DNA of 64,000 bases from Rhodospirillales bacterium 24-66-33. GTDB taxonomy: Bacteria; Pseudomonadota; Alphaproteobacteria; Reyranellales; Reyranellaceae. Every line of letters starts with the position of its first letter. Position 1 is the first letter of the stretch. Position numbers and translations under genes: made by a program. Below are positions 38,297-51,648 of the stretch, piece by piece. Below the pieces are notes generated by a model. The model was not told where the DNA came from and ran no database searches. It saw only the letters and a program-made list of their open reading frames with translations. The stretch covers positions 124,001-188,000 of the forward strand of contig NCHQ01000004.1 in the NCBI GenBank assembly GCA_002281855.1. The letters run 5' to 3'.

Positions 38297-38998
38297 TCAA
38301 GCCTTGCGTACGGTGCGCTGTTCAATCTGCTTGTCGTAGGGCGCACCGCAGAAGATGCGCTTCACGAAGACGGCGGGTGTGTGGATGTGGTCGGGGTCGA
38401 GCTCGCCGACCGGCACCAGCTCCTCGACCTCGGCGACGCACATCTTCGCGGCGGTCGCCATCATCGGATTGAAGTTCCGCGCGGCCTTCCGGTAGATCAG
38501 GTTTCCCGACGTGTCGCCCTTCCAGGCCTTGATCAGCGCGATGTCGCCGAACAGGCCGCGCTCCATAACATATTCCTCGCCGTCGAAGACCTTGGTCTCC
38601 TTGCCCTCGGCGACCAGCGTGCCGACGCCGGTCTTCGTATAGAAGGCCGGGATGCCGGCGCCGCCAGCGCGGCAGCGTTCGGCCAGGGTGCCCTGCGGGT
38701 TGAATTCGAGCTCCAGCTTGCCGTCGAGGTAGAGCTTGGCGAAGGTCTTGTTCTCGCCGACGTAGGAGCTGATCATCTTTCTGACCTGCCCGGTCTCGAG
38801 CAGCAGGCCGAGGCCCGCGCCGTCGATGCCGGCATTGTTCGAGACGCAGGTGAGGCCCTTCACGCCGGAATCGCGCACCGCGCCGATCAGTTTTTCGGGA
38901 ATGCCGACCAGGCCGAAGCCGCCGCACATCAGCATCAGATCGTCGCGCAGCAGGCCCTCGAGCGCCGACTTCGCATCCTTGTAGACCTTGTTTGCCAT
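38297..38998 (-). CDS. scoA: 3-oxoacid CoA-transferase subunit A
   Basis: Alpha subunit of the CoA-transferase. It has 233 residues with the CoA-binding glycine motif [40 protein letters not shown] and [20 protein letters not shown]. The ATG at 38998 begins the conserved [13 protein letters not shown]; the frame is open 25 codons further up without family similarity. Together with scoB and the enoyl-CoA hydratase upstream it suggests use of ketone bodies or branched-chain/fatty acid breakdown products. Confidence 0.94.
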   Translation of the reverse strand: MANKVYKDAKSALEGLLRDDLMLMCGGFGLVGIPEKLIGAVRDSGVKGLTCVSNNAGIDGAGLGLLLETGQVRKMISSYVGENKTFAKLYLDGKLELEFNPQGTLAERCRAGGAGIPAFYTKTGVGTLVAEGKETKVFDGEEYVMERGLFGDIALIKAWKGDTSGNLIYRKAARNFNPMMATAAKMCVAEVEELVPVGELDPDHIHTPAVFVKRIFCGAPYDKQIEQRTVRKA

Positions 38999-39073
38999 CG
39001 CTGTGTTCCGTCCTCGCCTGCCCATACTCGCTGGGGGTCCCGGCATATGGAAGGGCCGCCACTTGCCTGTCAA

Positions 39074-39871
39074 TCAGTCGCGAATTGTCCGCTTTCCGGC
39101 GACGAATTCCCCCATCAGCCGGTGCCCATCGTCGCTCACCGCGAGGTCCATGAACAGTGTCCGTTCGTTGACGAGGCCTTGTGACAAAGGTGTTTCAGTC
39201 GCCGACCGGACCAGCCGCTTGATGTGCGCCACCGCCCGCGGCGGCTGCGCGGCCAGCCGCTTCGCCATCGTCATCGCATAGTCCAGCACCGGCCCGTCGA
39301 CCGCCGCATGGACCATGCCGAGGCGCGCGGCCTCGTCGGGCGACACGGTGCGGCCCAGCAGCGACAGTTCGAGGGCCCGCGCCTCGCCGACCAGGCGCAC
39401 GAGACGCTGGGTGCCGCCGGCGCCGGCCAGGATGCCGATATTGATCTCGGGCTGGCCCAGCCAGTAGGGGCCGCGCTCGGCGAGGCGGATGTCGCAGGCC
39501 ATGCAGAATTCGAAGCCGCCGCCCATCGCCGTGCCGTTGATCGCGGCAATCACCGGCTTGGGCGCGGTTTCGAGGCGGGTGAGGATCCGGTGGTAGGCGC
39601 TCTCGGGCGAGGGCCGGTCGAGCGAGAAGGTCGTGCCCTTGGCGCGCAGCTTTTCCGAGAGGGCGAGCAGTTCGGACACGTCATAGTGCTCGATGAACAC
39701 GCCGTTCAGCGCGCCGGTGAAGACCAGCACCCGCACGCTCTCGTCGGCCAGCAGCCCGTCGACCGCCGCGTCGAGTTCGCCGACCATCGCGGCGTTCATG
39801 TAGCCCTTGGGCGGATTGTTGAAACGCACGATGGCGACGGCGTCACGCCGCTCGATTTCGATCAGGGACAT
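39074..39871 (-). CDS. Enoyl-CoA hydratase/isomerase family protein
   Basis: A 265-residue crotonase-fold protein. Both catalytic glutamates of true hydratases are in place: GTAMGGGFEFCMACD and LGQPEINIG, followed by AGAGGTQRLVRL. The oxyanion-hole loop is unusual (GVFIEHYDVSELLAL in place of the common AGADIKE-type loop), so the substrate may differ from straight-chain enoyl-CoA. It starts 4 nt after the EamA stop and is 75 nt before scoA, consistent with an acyl-CoA catabolic operon. Confidence 0.9.
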   Translation of the reverse strand: MSLIEIERRDAVAIVRFNNPPKGYMNAAMVGELDAAVDGLLADESVRVLVFTGALNGVFIEHYDVSELLALSEKLRAKGTTFSLDRPSPESAYHRILTRLETAPKPVIAAINGTAMGGGFEFCMACDIRLAERGPYWLGQPEINIGILAGAGGTQRLVRLVGEARALELSLLGRTVSPDEAARLGMVHAAVDGPVLDYAMTMAKRLAAQPPRAVAHIKRLVRSATETPLSQGLVNERTLFMDLAVSDDGHRLMGEFVAGKRTIRD

Positions 39872-39875
39872 GGGC

Positions 39876-40766
39876 TCAATTGTTCCTGTCCAGGATCACG
39901 ATGGCAATTCCCGCGATCACCAGCGCCGTGCCGATCGCCAGCGGCCAGGTCACCGGTTCGCCCACCAGCACGACCGAGCTGGCGATGGCCAGCAAGGGCA
40001 CGCCCAGCATGCCCAGCGAGCCGGTAACCGGCGGCAGGGCGCGGGCGACGGAGACGGCGGCCCAGGTTGCCGTGGGGCCAGCCAGCACGCCGAGATAGAG
40101 CAGCGACAGCCACAGCGAGGGTTGCTGCAGGTCGAGATGGCCGGCGGGTTCGAGCACGAAGGCGAGGATCCATAGCAGCACAGTGGCCACGCCCATCTGC
40201 CAGGGCAGCACGTCGAGCGGCGACATGCGCCAGCTGTGGCGGCGGGCATGCAGGATGGCCAGCGCCCAGGTGAAGCCGGCGGCCAGCAGCCAGCCGTGTC
40301 CCAGCATCACCTGGCGATCGCTCCAGTCGAAGCGCAGCGGATCGACCAGCACGAGGATGCCTGCGACCCCGAGGGCGGCGCCGGCGAAGGCGCGGCGGCC
40401 GACCTTCTCGCCGATCATCCAGGACATCGGCACCATCCAGAGCATGGTCGTGTAGGCCAGCACGCCGGAGCGGCCGGGCGGGACGATCTGCACGCCGAGA
40501 TTGGCGAAGGCGAAGAAGCAGGTGAGCTGCAGCCCGCCGACCGACAGGATGATCGGCCAGTCGGCGCGACCGGGCCAGGCGAGCCGCTTCAGCGCCGCCA
40601 CCAGGACGAAGGCGGCCGTCGCCGACAGGGTGGCGCGGGCCGCCGCCAGCCAGATCGGCGTGCCGGCGCCGAGGCCGATCCGGATGACCGGCCAGGACAG
40701 GCCGAACAACACGACGACGAGGCCGAGCTGAAGCCACGCCACGCGCGAGGGCCGCGCGTCGCTCAT
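39876..40766 (-). CDS. EamA/DMT-family transporter
   Basis: A 296-residue inner-membrane protein with about ten helices in two EamA repeats, the first opening LQLGLVVVLFGLSWPVIR and the second near WAAVSVARALPPVTGSL. Members export amino acids or other metabolites; substrate unknown. First gene of the EamA-hydratase-scoA-scoB run, with only 4 nt to the next gene. Confidence 0.9.
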   Translation of the reverse strand: MSDARPSRVAWLQLGLVVVLFGLSWPVIRIGLGAGTPIWLAAARATLSATAAFVLVAALKRLAWPGRADWPIILSVGGLQLTCFFAFANLGVQIVPPGRSGVLAYTTMLWMVPMSWMIGEKVGRRAFAGAALGVAGILVLVDPLRFDWSDRQVMLGHGWLLAAGFTWALAILHARRHSWRMSPLDVLPWQMGVATVLLWILAFVLEPAGHLDLQQPSLWLSLLYLGVLAGPTATWAAVSVARALPPVTGSLGMLGVPLLAIASSVVLVGEPVTWPLAIGTALVIAGIAIVILDRNN

Positions 40767-40797
40767 GGAAGATTCCTCCGCTTATGCCTTCCTTGCG

Positions 40798-40837
40798 TTT
40801 GACCCCTCCGGCCTTCGGCCGCAGGGGTCAAATTTTT
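40798..40837. terminator. Hairpin between gltB and the EamA operon
   Basis: A nearly perfect stem of about 15 bp (TTTGACCCCT on the left, AGGGGTCAAA on the right, inner CGGCC-TTC-GGCCG) starting 9 nt past the gltB stop. The T run (TTTTT) follows it on the plus strand; on the minus strand, where gltB runs, no T run follows, so termination of gltB is likely but not certain. Confidence 0.5.
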
Positions 40838-40845
40838 CGTCGCGT

Positions 40846-45390
<4,545 letters not shown>

Positions 45391-45409
45391 GGAACTATTC
45401 CTTATCGTG

Positions 45410-45533
45410 GCTTTCCCCCTCCGGCCTTCGGCCACCTCCCCCGTATGACGGGGGAGGGATTAGAGAGGGCGCCGCGAGTGCCTTTGCCTCATCCACCTCC
45501 ACCGTCATACGGGGGAGGCAGGGAGGGGGAGAG
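45410..45533. repeat. Compound inverted repeat upstream of gltB
   Basis: Contains a perfect hairpin CCTCCCCCGT-ATG-ACGGGGGAGG (45435-45457) and, further right, a second copy in opposite orientation (CCGTCATACGGGGGAGG followed by CAGGGAGGGGG). The CCCCCTCC of the left side pairs with GGAGGGGG of the right side, so the whole segment can fold on itself. It fills most of the 170-nt gap between the tautomerase gene and gltB and may reduce readthrough into gltB. Confidence 0.7.
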
Positions 45534-45561
45534 CAACGCGACGGGTCTTTCCGTCAGAAGG

Positions 45562-45747
45562 TCATGTGTCGGAGAACAGCTTGCCGGCTTCGGCCCAGTT
45601 CTCTTTCTTGATGTCGGTCAGGATGATCTGCACGGCGTCGGGCGTGCAGCCCAGCGCGCGGCAGGCGCCGTCGGTCAGCTCTTTCGCCAGCGCACGGCGC
45701 TGTTCGATGGTGCGACCCTCGAACATCTGGACGTTGATCATCGGCAT
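45562..45747 (-). CDS. 4-oxalocrotonate tautomerase family protein
   Basis: A 61-residue tautomerase. Removal of Met would expose the catalytic Pro1 (PMINVQMFEGRTIEQRRALA), and the arginine of the family motif GRT is followed by further conserved residues. These small enzymes form hexamers and tautomerise enol/keto acids. The gene lies 18 nt after the glutathione S-transferase stop, between gltD and gltB, with no link to nitrogen assimilation known. Confidence 0.88.
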   Translation of the reverse strand: MPMINVQMFEGRTIEQRRALAKELTDGACRALGCTPDAVQIILTDIKKENWAEAGKLFSDT

Positions 45748-45765
45748 TTTCTTCTTCTCCCTTGG

Positions 45766-46377
45766 TCAGAACGTGTGATCGATCGCGACATGGCCGGGCT
45801 GCGCCTTCACGCGCGCCAGCCATGACGTGATGTTCGGATAGGCCGACAGGTCGAACCCGCCCTCGTCGGCGACATGCGTGTAGGCATAGAGCGCGATGTC
45901 GGCGAGGCCATAGCGGTCGTCGACGAAGAACTGTCGCGTCGCCAGGTGCTTCTCCATCACGTCGAGCGCGGCATAGCCCTTCTTCATGATGTCGGGCAGG
46001 TTGGCTTCCTGCTGCGGCGAGAGCTTGTCGAGGAAGTGCTCCCAGAAGCGCGCCACGGCGATATAGGGCTCGTGGCTGTACTGCTCGAAGAACATCCACT
46101 GCAGCGTTCTTGCGCGCGACAACCGGTCCGAAGGCGCGAAGCCCGTGCCCTCGGCCAGGTACCAGAGGATCGCACCCGATTCGAAGAGGAAGGTGCCGTC
46201 CTCGAGCTCGAGCGTCGGGATGCGGCCGTTCGGGTTCTTCGCCAGGAACGCGGGCGTGCGCGTCTCGCCCTTCAGGATGTCGCACTCGATGCGCTCGAAC
46301 GGCAGGCCGAGCTGCGACATCAGCAGCCACACCTTGTAGCCGTTGCCCGACCCGGTGAAGTCATAAACCTTCAGCAT
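45766..46377 (-). CDS. Glutathione S-transferase family protein
   Basis: A 203-residue GST with an N-terminal thioredoxin-like domain (MLKVYDFTGSGNGYKVWLLM; the catalytic position is probably the Ser of the TGSGN turn), the cis-proline site NGRIPTLELEDG, the glutathione-binding LFESGAILWYLAEG and a C-terminal helical domain with FFVDDRYGLADIALYAYTH. It begins 3 nt after gltD, so it is cotranscribed. The substrate is unknown. Confidence 0.92.
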   Translation of the reverse strand: MLKVYDFTGSGNGYKVWLLMSQLGLPFERIECDILKGETRTPAFLAKNPNGRIPTLELEDGTFLFESGAILWYLAEGTGFAPSDRLSRARTLQWMFFEQYSHEPYIAVARFWEHFLDKLSPQQEANLPDIMKKGYAALDVMEKHLATRQFFVDDRYGLADIALYAYTHVADEGGFDLSAYPNITSWLARVKAQPGHVAIDHTF

Positions 46378-46380
46378 GGT

Positions 46381-47823
46381 CTACTCCGCCGCGATGCTCT
46401 GGGCGGCCAGCGCCTTGGTTGTCAGATGGGTGTGAATGCGCTCGGCGGCATCGCGGCCGTCGCGTACCGCCCACACGACCAGCGAGGCGCCGCGCACGAT
46501 GTCGCCGGCGGCAAAGACGCCGTCGAGGCTGGTCATCATGCTCTTCCAGTCGATCTTGAGGGTGTTCCAGCCGGTGACGCCCAGCTCCGGCGCGCTCATC
46601 GCCGCCGGCAGATCCTCCGGGTCGAAGCCCAGCGCCATCAGCACGAGGTCGGCCTCGATGTTGACGTGGCTGTTGGGAATCTCCTGCGGCGTCTGGCGGC
46701 CCGATGCGTCGGGCATGCCGAGATGGATGCGCACGGTGCGGACATGGCTCACCTTGTCCTTGCCGAGGAAAGCCTGCGGCGCGGCCAGCCAGACGAACTC
46801 GACGCCTTCCTCCTCGGCGTGCTTCACCTCGCGCTGCGAGCCCGGCATGTTGGCCCGGTCGCGGCGATAGAGACACTTCACTGATTTGGCGCCCTGGCGC
46901 ACGGCCGTGCGCACGCAATCCATCGCCGTGTCGCCACCGCCGATCACCACGACGTTCTTGCCCGCCGCATTCAGCATGCCCGATTCGAACGCGGGGACGA
47001 TGTCGCCCAGGCCCTGGCGGTTCGAGGCGGTGAGATAGTCGAGCGCCGGGGCGATGCCCGCGAGGCCGACACCGGGGGCGGCGATGTCGCGCGCCTTGTA
47101 GACGCCGGTGGCGATCAGCACGGCGCCGTGACGCGCGCGCAGCTCCTCGAGCGAAACGTCGCGGCCGACCTCGCAGTTCAGGTGGAACGTGACCTTCGAG
47201 TCGCGCAGCAGCGTCTCGCGGCGCTGCACGATCTCCTTCTCGAGCTTGAAGTTCGGGATGCCGTAGATCATCAGCCCGCCGACCCGGTCGTAGCGATCGT
47301 AGATCGCGACCTGGTAGCCCTTGCGGCGAAGCTGCTCGGCCGCGGCGAGGCCGGCCGGGCCTGCGCCGACGATGCCGACGCTCTCGGGCCGCTCGCGCCG
47401 CGGCTGGATCGGCTTCACCCAGCCGCGCTGCCAGGCGGTGTCGGTGATGTACTTCTCGACCGAGCCAATCGTGACGGCTTCGAATCCCTTCTCGATGACA
47501 CAGTTGCCTTCGCAGAGCCTGTCCTGCGGGCAGATGCGTCCGCAGATCTCAGGGAAGTTGTTGGTCGCGGAGGAGAGTTCGTAGGCCTCCTCGAGTCGGC
47601 CTTCGGCGGTGAGCTTCAGCCAGTCGGGGATGTTGTTGTTGAGCGGGCAATGGATCTGACAGAACGGCACACCGCATTGCGAGCAGCGCGCGGCTTGCTC
47701 GGCGGCCTTGTCCTTGGCGAAGCTCTGATAAATCTCGTCGAAGTCGCGACGGCGTTCGGCTGCCGGCCGCTTGTCGGGCATGGCTTGCGGCGTTCCGACG
47801 AACTTCAGCATCCTCTCGGCCAT
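46381..47823 (-). CDS. gltD: Glutamate synthase (NADPH), small subunit
   Basis: Flavoprotein that feeds electrons from NADPH to the large subunit. The 480-residue protein has two N-terminal cysteine clusters for 4Fe-4S centres (CSQCGVPFCQIHCP and CGRICPQDRLCEGNC), the FAD motif VGIVGAGPAGLAAAEQL and the NADPH motif VVVIGGGDTAMDCVRTA. The ATG at 47823 begins the usual MAERMLKFVG-type N-terminus. A probable sigma-70-type promoter lies about 80 nt upstream. Here gltD leads the operon and is followed by GST, tautomerase and then gltB. Confidence 0.97.
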   Translation of the reverse strand: MAERMLKFVGTPQAMPDKRPAAERRRDFDEIYQSFAKDKAAEQAARCSQCGVPFCQIHCPLNNNIPDWLKLTAEGRLEEAYELSSATNNFPEICGRICPQDRLCEGNCVIEKGFEAVTIGSVEKYITDTAWQRGWVKPIQPRRERPESVGIVGAGPAGLAAAEQLRRKGYQVAIYDRYDRVGGLMIYGIPNFKLEKEIVQRRETLLRDSKVTFHLNCEVGRDVSLEELRARHGAVLIATGVYKARDIAAPGVGLAGIAPALDYLTASNRQGLGDIVPAFESGMLNAAGKNVVVIGGGDTAMDCVRTAVRQGAKSVKCLYRRDRANMPGSQREVKHAEEEGVEFVWLAAPQAFLGKDKVSHVRTVRIHLGMPDASGRQTPQEIPNSHVNIEADLVLMALGFDPEDLPAAMSAPELGVTGWNTLKIDWKSMMTSLDGVFAAGDIVRGASLVVWAVRDGRDAAERIHTHLTTKALAAQSIAAE

Positions 47824-47903
47824 CCCCGGCCTCCTCGGACAGTTTGTGAAATTTAATTACGCAAGAAGCGCGCCGATCGCGCCTTTGCTGCGTTGTTGCA
47901 GCC

Positions 47904-47932
47904 TTTAGATCACGCCGCGAAACGATAGTCAA
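47904..47932 (-). promoter_or_regulatory. Probable promoter of gltD with overlapping palindrome
   Basis: On the minus strand TTGACT (47927-47932) and TCTAAA (47904-47909) are 17 nt apart. A palindrome GTCAA-N5-TTGAC (47928-47942) overlaps the -35 box and could be an operator. A short GCTGC/GCAGC stem lies at 47887-47902 near the predicted start point. No NtrC-type site was seen. Confidence 0.5.
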
Positions 47933-48078
47933 CAATATTGACCTAATGGACGAAAGGAGTTTGGCGTTACGCCGCGCTTGGGCAATCGACGCGCGATTTG
48001 GCGTATTAATAATACCGATACGAGACTAAAGGCTCCGGGCAAGCATAGGCGCGATCGATGACGCCTTTATTTGCGGAT

Positions 48079-49032
48079 TTAGGCCGGCGCGTGCCGGTTG
48101 TAGCGGCCGCCGATGCGGTAGCGGTCGAGATACATCGGCAGGATGGCCTCGGCGGCGGTCGGCTCGATGCCGAGTTCGGCAAGTCCGGGGGCGCCGGGGC
48201 GGGCGATGTTGTCGGCCACCAGCAGATCGACCTGGTCGGAGGTCAGGGGTGGGACGGGCAGGAATTCTGCGAAGAAGCCTGCGATCTTCATCAGGCCGGC
48301 CGGGACGCCCACGATGCGCTTGTGGCGGTCGATTTCGCGCAGCACGAGCGCGGCAATCTCGCGATAGGTGTAGACGCGCGGACCGCCCAGTTCGAACACG
48401 GTCTTGGCGGTCTCGGGCCGCGCCAGCACCGCCACGGCGGCGGCGCCGACATCGCCGACATAGACCGGCTGGACGCTGGCCGAGCCGTCGCCGACCACGG
48501 GCACGAACGGCGCCTTGGCGGCAATCTGTGCCATGCGGTTGAACATCACGTCCTCGGGCCCGAAGACCACGCTCGGGCGCAGGATCGTGGCATTCGGGAA
48601 GCCCGCGACGATCGCATCCTCGGCATCGACCTTGGAGCGGATGTACTTGTTGGTCGAATTGCGCTGGTCTGCGCCGATGCCGGAAATATGCACCAGACGC
48701 TGCGCGCCGGCGGCCGTGGCGGCCTCCGCGATCGCCCGTGCGCCCTCGACATGGACGGCCTCGTAGCGCTGCCGGCCGCGCTGGAAGGCGATGCCGGAGG
48801 CGTTGATCACGGCCTGGCTGCCGGAGACGGCGGCCGCGACTGAGGCGGGAATGCGCAGGTTGGTGCGCAGGATGGTGATCTGGCCGACATCGCCCGCGGT
48901 CTTGATCCGCTCCGCGAGCTCGATGCGCCGGCAGGCCACTTGGATCTGATATCCCTCCTGCGCCAGCGCCCGCACGATGGCGCGGCCGACGAAGCCGCTG
49001 CCGCCAAAGACCGTGACCTGCTTGATGCTCAT
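48079..49032 (-). CDS. Complex I NDUFA9-family NAD(P)-binding protein
   Basis: A 317-residue Rossmann-fold protein of the atypical SDR group that includes the accessory complex I subunit NDUFA9. The N-terminal TVFGGSGFVGRAIVRAL is the glycine motif; NASGIAFQRGRQRYEAVHVEGARA, LVHISGIGADQRNSTNKYIRSK and ILRPSVVFGPEDVMFNR are family blocks. No signal peptide. In alphaproteobacteria these genes are often near respiratory or isoprenoid genes, but here it stands alone, divergent from the tRNA-Leu gene. A role in complex I is family knowledge only. Confidence 0.92.
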   Translation of the reverse strand: MSIKQVTVFGGSGFVGRAIVRALAQEGYQIQVACRRIELAERIKTAGDVGQITILRTNLRIPASVAAAVSGSQAVINASGIAFQRGRQRYEAVHVEGARAIAEAATAAGAQRLVHISGIGADQRNSTNKYIRSKVDAEDAIVAGFPNATILRPSVVFGPEDVMFNRMAQIAAKAPFVPVVGDGSASVQPVYVGDVGAAAVAVLARPETAKTVFELGGPRVYTYREIAALVLREIDRHKRIVGVPAGLMKIAGFFAEFLPVPPLTSDQVDLLVADNIARPGAPGLAELGIEPTAAEAILPMYLDRYRIGGRYNRHAPA

Positions 49033-49110
49033 GGATGCTGCCTATAGCCCAAACCCATGAAGGTTCAAGGGCGAAGCGCGCCGCGCCCGGGGTGGACGCG
49101 TCCTCCGTGG

Positions 49111-49139
49111 TTGACATCGGCGCGGCCGGGCACTAACTC
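49111..49139 (+). promoter_or_regulatory. Probable promoter of tRNA-Leu
   Basis: A perfect TTGACA (49111-49116) lies 17 nt before TAACTC (49134-49139), a weak -10 box. Transcription would start about 20 nt before the mature tRNA 5' end. Confidence 0.45.
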
Positions 49140-49165
49140 AGCGCCCGCACTAGACCGCATGCCGT

Positions 49166-49250
<85 letters not shown>

Positions 49251-49276
49251 TGCAGGTCAGTCGGAGCACTTTATAA

Positions 49277-49900
49277 ATGGCGATCAGCCTTCACCGCGGC
49301 GATCTTCCCGCGGATGTGTCGTTTGGCCGGGTGGTGGCCATCGATACCGAGACCATGGGTCTCAATCCTCATCGCGACCGGCTCTGCCTGGTCCAGCTTT
49401 CGGGCGGCGACGGCAATGCCCATCTGGTCCAGATCCCGCGCGGAGCCCCGAAGGGCGCCGCCAAGGCGCCGCGGCTGGCCGCGCTGATCGCCGACCCCAA
49501 CGTGCTCAAGCTCTTCCATTTCGGGCGGTTCGACATCGCCGTGCTCGAGCATTCGCTGGGTGTGCGCTGCGAGCCGGTCTACTGCACCAAGATCGCGGCC
49601 AAGCTGGTCCGCACCTTCACCGATCGCTTCGGTCTGAAGGAACTGTGCCGGGAGCTGCTCGGCGTCGATCTGTCCAAGCAGCAGCAGACTTCGGACTGGG
49701 GCGCCGACAGCCTCACCGAGGAGCAGCTTGCCTACGCCGCTTCGGACGTGCTGCATTTGCATGCGCTGAAGGCCAAGCTCGATGTTCTCCTGGAGCGCGA
49801 AGGCCGCCGGGAACTGGCCGAGGCCGCCTTCGCCTTCCTGCCGACCCGCGCGCGTCTCGACATCGCCGGCTGGCCTGAAACGGACATCTTCGCGCACTGA
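49277..49900 (+). CDS. rnd: Ribonuclease D-type 3'-5' exonuclease (short form)
   Basis: A 207-residue DEDDy exonuclease. Catalytic residues: D23 and E25 (VAIDTETMGL), D86 (FHFGRFDIAVL), Y153 and D157 (LAYAASDVLHL). It contains the nuclease domain only; the HRDC domains of classical RNase D (about 375 residues) are missing, as in many alphaproteobacterial homologues. It trims tRNA or other RNA 3' ends in the cytoplasm. Its position 26 nt behind a tRNA gene is suggestive but may be chance. rpoN follows after 84 nt. Confidence 0.93.
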   Translation: MAISLHRGDLPADVSFGRVVAIDTETMGLNPHRDRLCLVQLSGGDGNAHLVQIPRGAPKGAAKAPRLAALIADPNVLKLFHFGRFDIAVLEHSLGVRCEPVYCTKIAAKLVRTFTDRFGLKELCRELLGVDLSKQQQTSDWGADSLTEEQLAYAASDVLHLHALKAKLDVLLEREGRRELAEAAFAFLPTRARLDIAGWPETDIFAH

Positions 49901-49984
49901 GCCCTCGACCGCGCTGACATTGGCACGGTTCTTGCTGTAGACTGCCCATCGGGGAGGTCCAACGACCTTCAGGGGTGGGGTGTC

Positions 49985-51523
49985 ATGCGTATCGGTCCGA
50001 GCCTAATCCTCGCGTCGCGCCAGACCTTGGCGATGACGCCACAGCTCCAGCAGGCCATCAAGCTGCTGCAATTTTCGCACCTTGAGCTTGCGGCGTTCAT
50101 TCAACAGGAACTCGAAAAAAATCCGCTGCTGTCGGAAGGGGCCTCTGACGAGGGTCCCATTGCCGAATATGAAGCTCCCGTCCTCGAAGCGTCCGGCGAT
50201 ACGGCCGATGCCCTGGCGGCGGCGGCGCCCGCCCTCGCCGAAGCCGACGATCGCTGGTCCCGCGAACATGCCGACCGGGGCGGCGATGCCACCGCGAGCC
50301 GTGTCGGCCAGCGCGAGGATGCGCCCGATGCTCTCGATTTCGTGGCCGAACGTCCGCGGTCCATGGCGGTCCATGTGCTGGAGCAGCTCGAGATCCTGTT
50401 TGAGGATATTGCGGAGCGCCGCATTGCGCTGAAGATCGCCGAAGGTCTCGACGAGGCCGGCTACTGTCGCATCGAGTCGGCCGCCGTGGCCGAAGCCGTC
50501 GCGGCTGACATCGGGGTCGTCGAAAAGGTGTGGGCGCGGCTGCGCCAGATGGAGCCGGCCGGCCTGTTCTCGCGCACCGTCGCCGAGTGCCTGGGCGCCC
50601 AGCTGGCCGAGCGCAATCGCCTGGATCCGGCGATGAAGGCGCTGCTCGACAATCTCGATCTCGTCGCCGCGGGCGAGCTGGGCCAGCTTCGCCGTCGCTG
50701 CGGTGTCGATGACGAGGATCTGCGCGACATGCTGACCGAGCTGCGCACGCTCGATCCGCGTCCCGGGCAGGCCTTCGACTTCGAGCCGATCCAGCCGGTG
50801 CAGCCCGATCTCTACCTGACGCCGGCCAAGGATCCCGAGACCGGCGAGGAGGGATGGCACATCGAGCTCAACACCGATGCGCTGCCCAAGGTCCTGGTCG
50901 ATCGCAACTACCACGCCACGCTGATGAGGGGCGCGCGCGCCAAGCCCGACCGCGACTTCGTCGCCGAACGCTTCCAGTCGGCCAACTGGCTGGTCAAGAC
51001 GCTGGAGCAGCGGGCCACCACGATCCTCAAGGTCGCGCGCGAGATCGTGCGGCAGCAGGACGGGTTCTTCCGCCATGGCGTGAGCGCGCTGAAGCCGCTG
51101 GTGCTGCGCGACATTGCGATCGCCACCGAGCTTCACGAGAGCACGGTGAGCCGCGTCACCTCGAACAAGTACATCAACACGCCGCGCGGCATCTTCGAGC
51201 TGAAATACTTCTTCACCTCGGCGCTGCCGGCGCGCACGCCGGGCGTCGTCGTCTCCTCGGAATCGGTGCGGTCGCGCATCAAGCTTCTGGTGGGCGGCGA
51301 GAATGCCCACCAGCCGCTCAGCGACGACCGTATCGTCGACCTGCTGAAGGGCGAGGGTATCGAGATCGCACGCCGGACGGTCGCCAAGTACCGCGAGGCC
51401 ATGCGCATTCCCTCGTCGGCCGAGCGCCGTCGCCTCGGTCGCCTGGGAATGAGCCGCCAGATGCCTTCGGTCCTGTCCAATGCCGCCATTGCCGCGCAGG
51501 CGATGACGGGCCCGGCCGACTGA
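49985..51523 (+). CDS. rpoN: RNA polymerase sigma-54 factor
   Basis: Directs RNA polymerase to -24/-12 promoters that need NtrC-like activators. The 512-residue protein has the glutamine-rich activator-interacting N-terminus (LAMTPQLQQAIKLLQFS), an acidic linker, the core-binding domain (about 110-300), the helix-turn-helix region (LHESTVSRVTSNKYI) and the RpoN box ARRTVAKYREAM near residue 465. It is located directly between rnd and ptsN; genes usually found beside it in this group are not here (see findings). Confidence 0.98.
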   Translation: MRIGPSLILASRQTLAMTPQLQQAIKLLQFSHLELAAFIQQELEKNPLLSEGASDEGPIAEYEAPVLEASGDTADALAAAAPALAEADDRWSREHADRGGDATASRVGQREDAPDALDFVAERPRSMAVHVLEQLEILFEDIAERRIALKIAEGLDEAGYCRIESAAVAEAVAADIGVVEKVWARLRQMEPAGLFSRTVAECLGAQLAERNRLDPAMKALLDNLDLVAAGELGQLRRRCGVDDEDLRDMLTELRTLDPRPGQAFDFEPIQPVQPDLYLTPAKDPETGEEGWHIELNTDALPKVLVDRNYHATLMRGARAKPDRDFVAERFQSANWLVKTLEQRATTILKVAREIVRQQDGFFRHGVSALKPLVLRDIAIATELHESTVSRVTSNKYINTPRGIFELKYFFTSALPARTPGVVVSSESVRSRIKLLVGGENAHQPLSDDRIVDLLKGEGIEIARRTVAKYREAMRIPSSAERRRLGRLGMSRQMPSVLSNAAIAAQAMTGPAD

Positions 51524-51648
51524 CGGGCGCCCGGGCGGGGCCGGCGTGCATCCGAACCACGGCTTGACCCGGTCGGGGGAGGCGCCTATAGGGGCGCACC
51601 GCTCGCCGGGCCGCCAAAGTTCGCGCTCGCTAACCCATTGGTGACATT

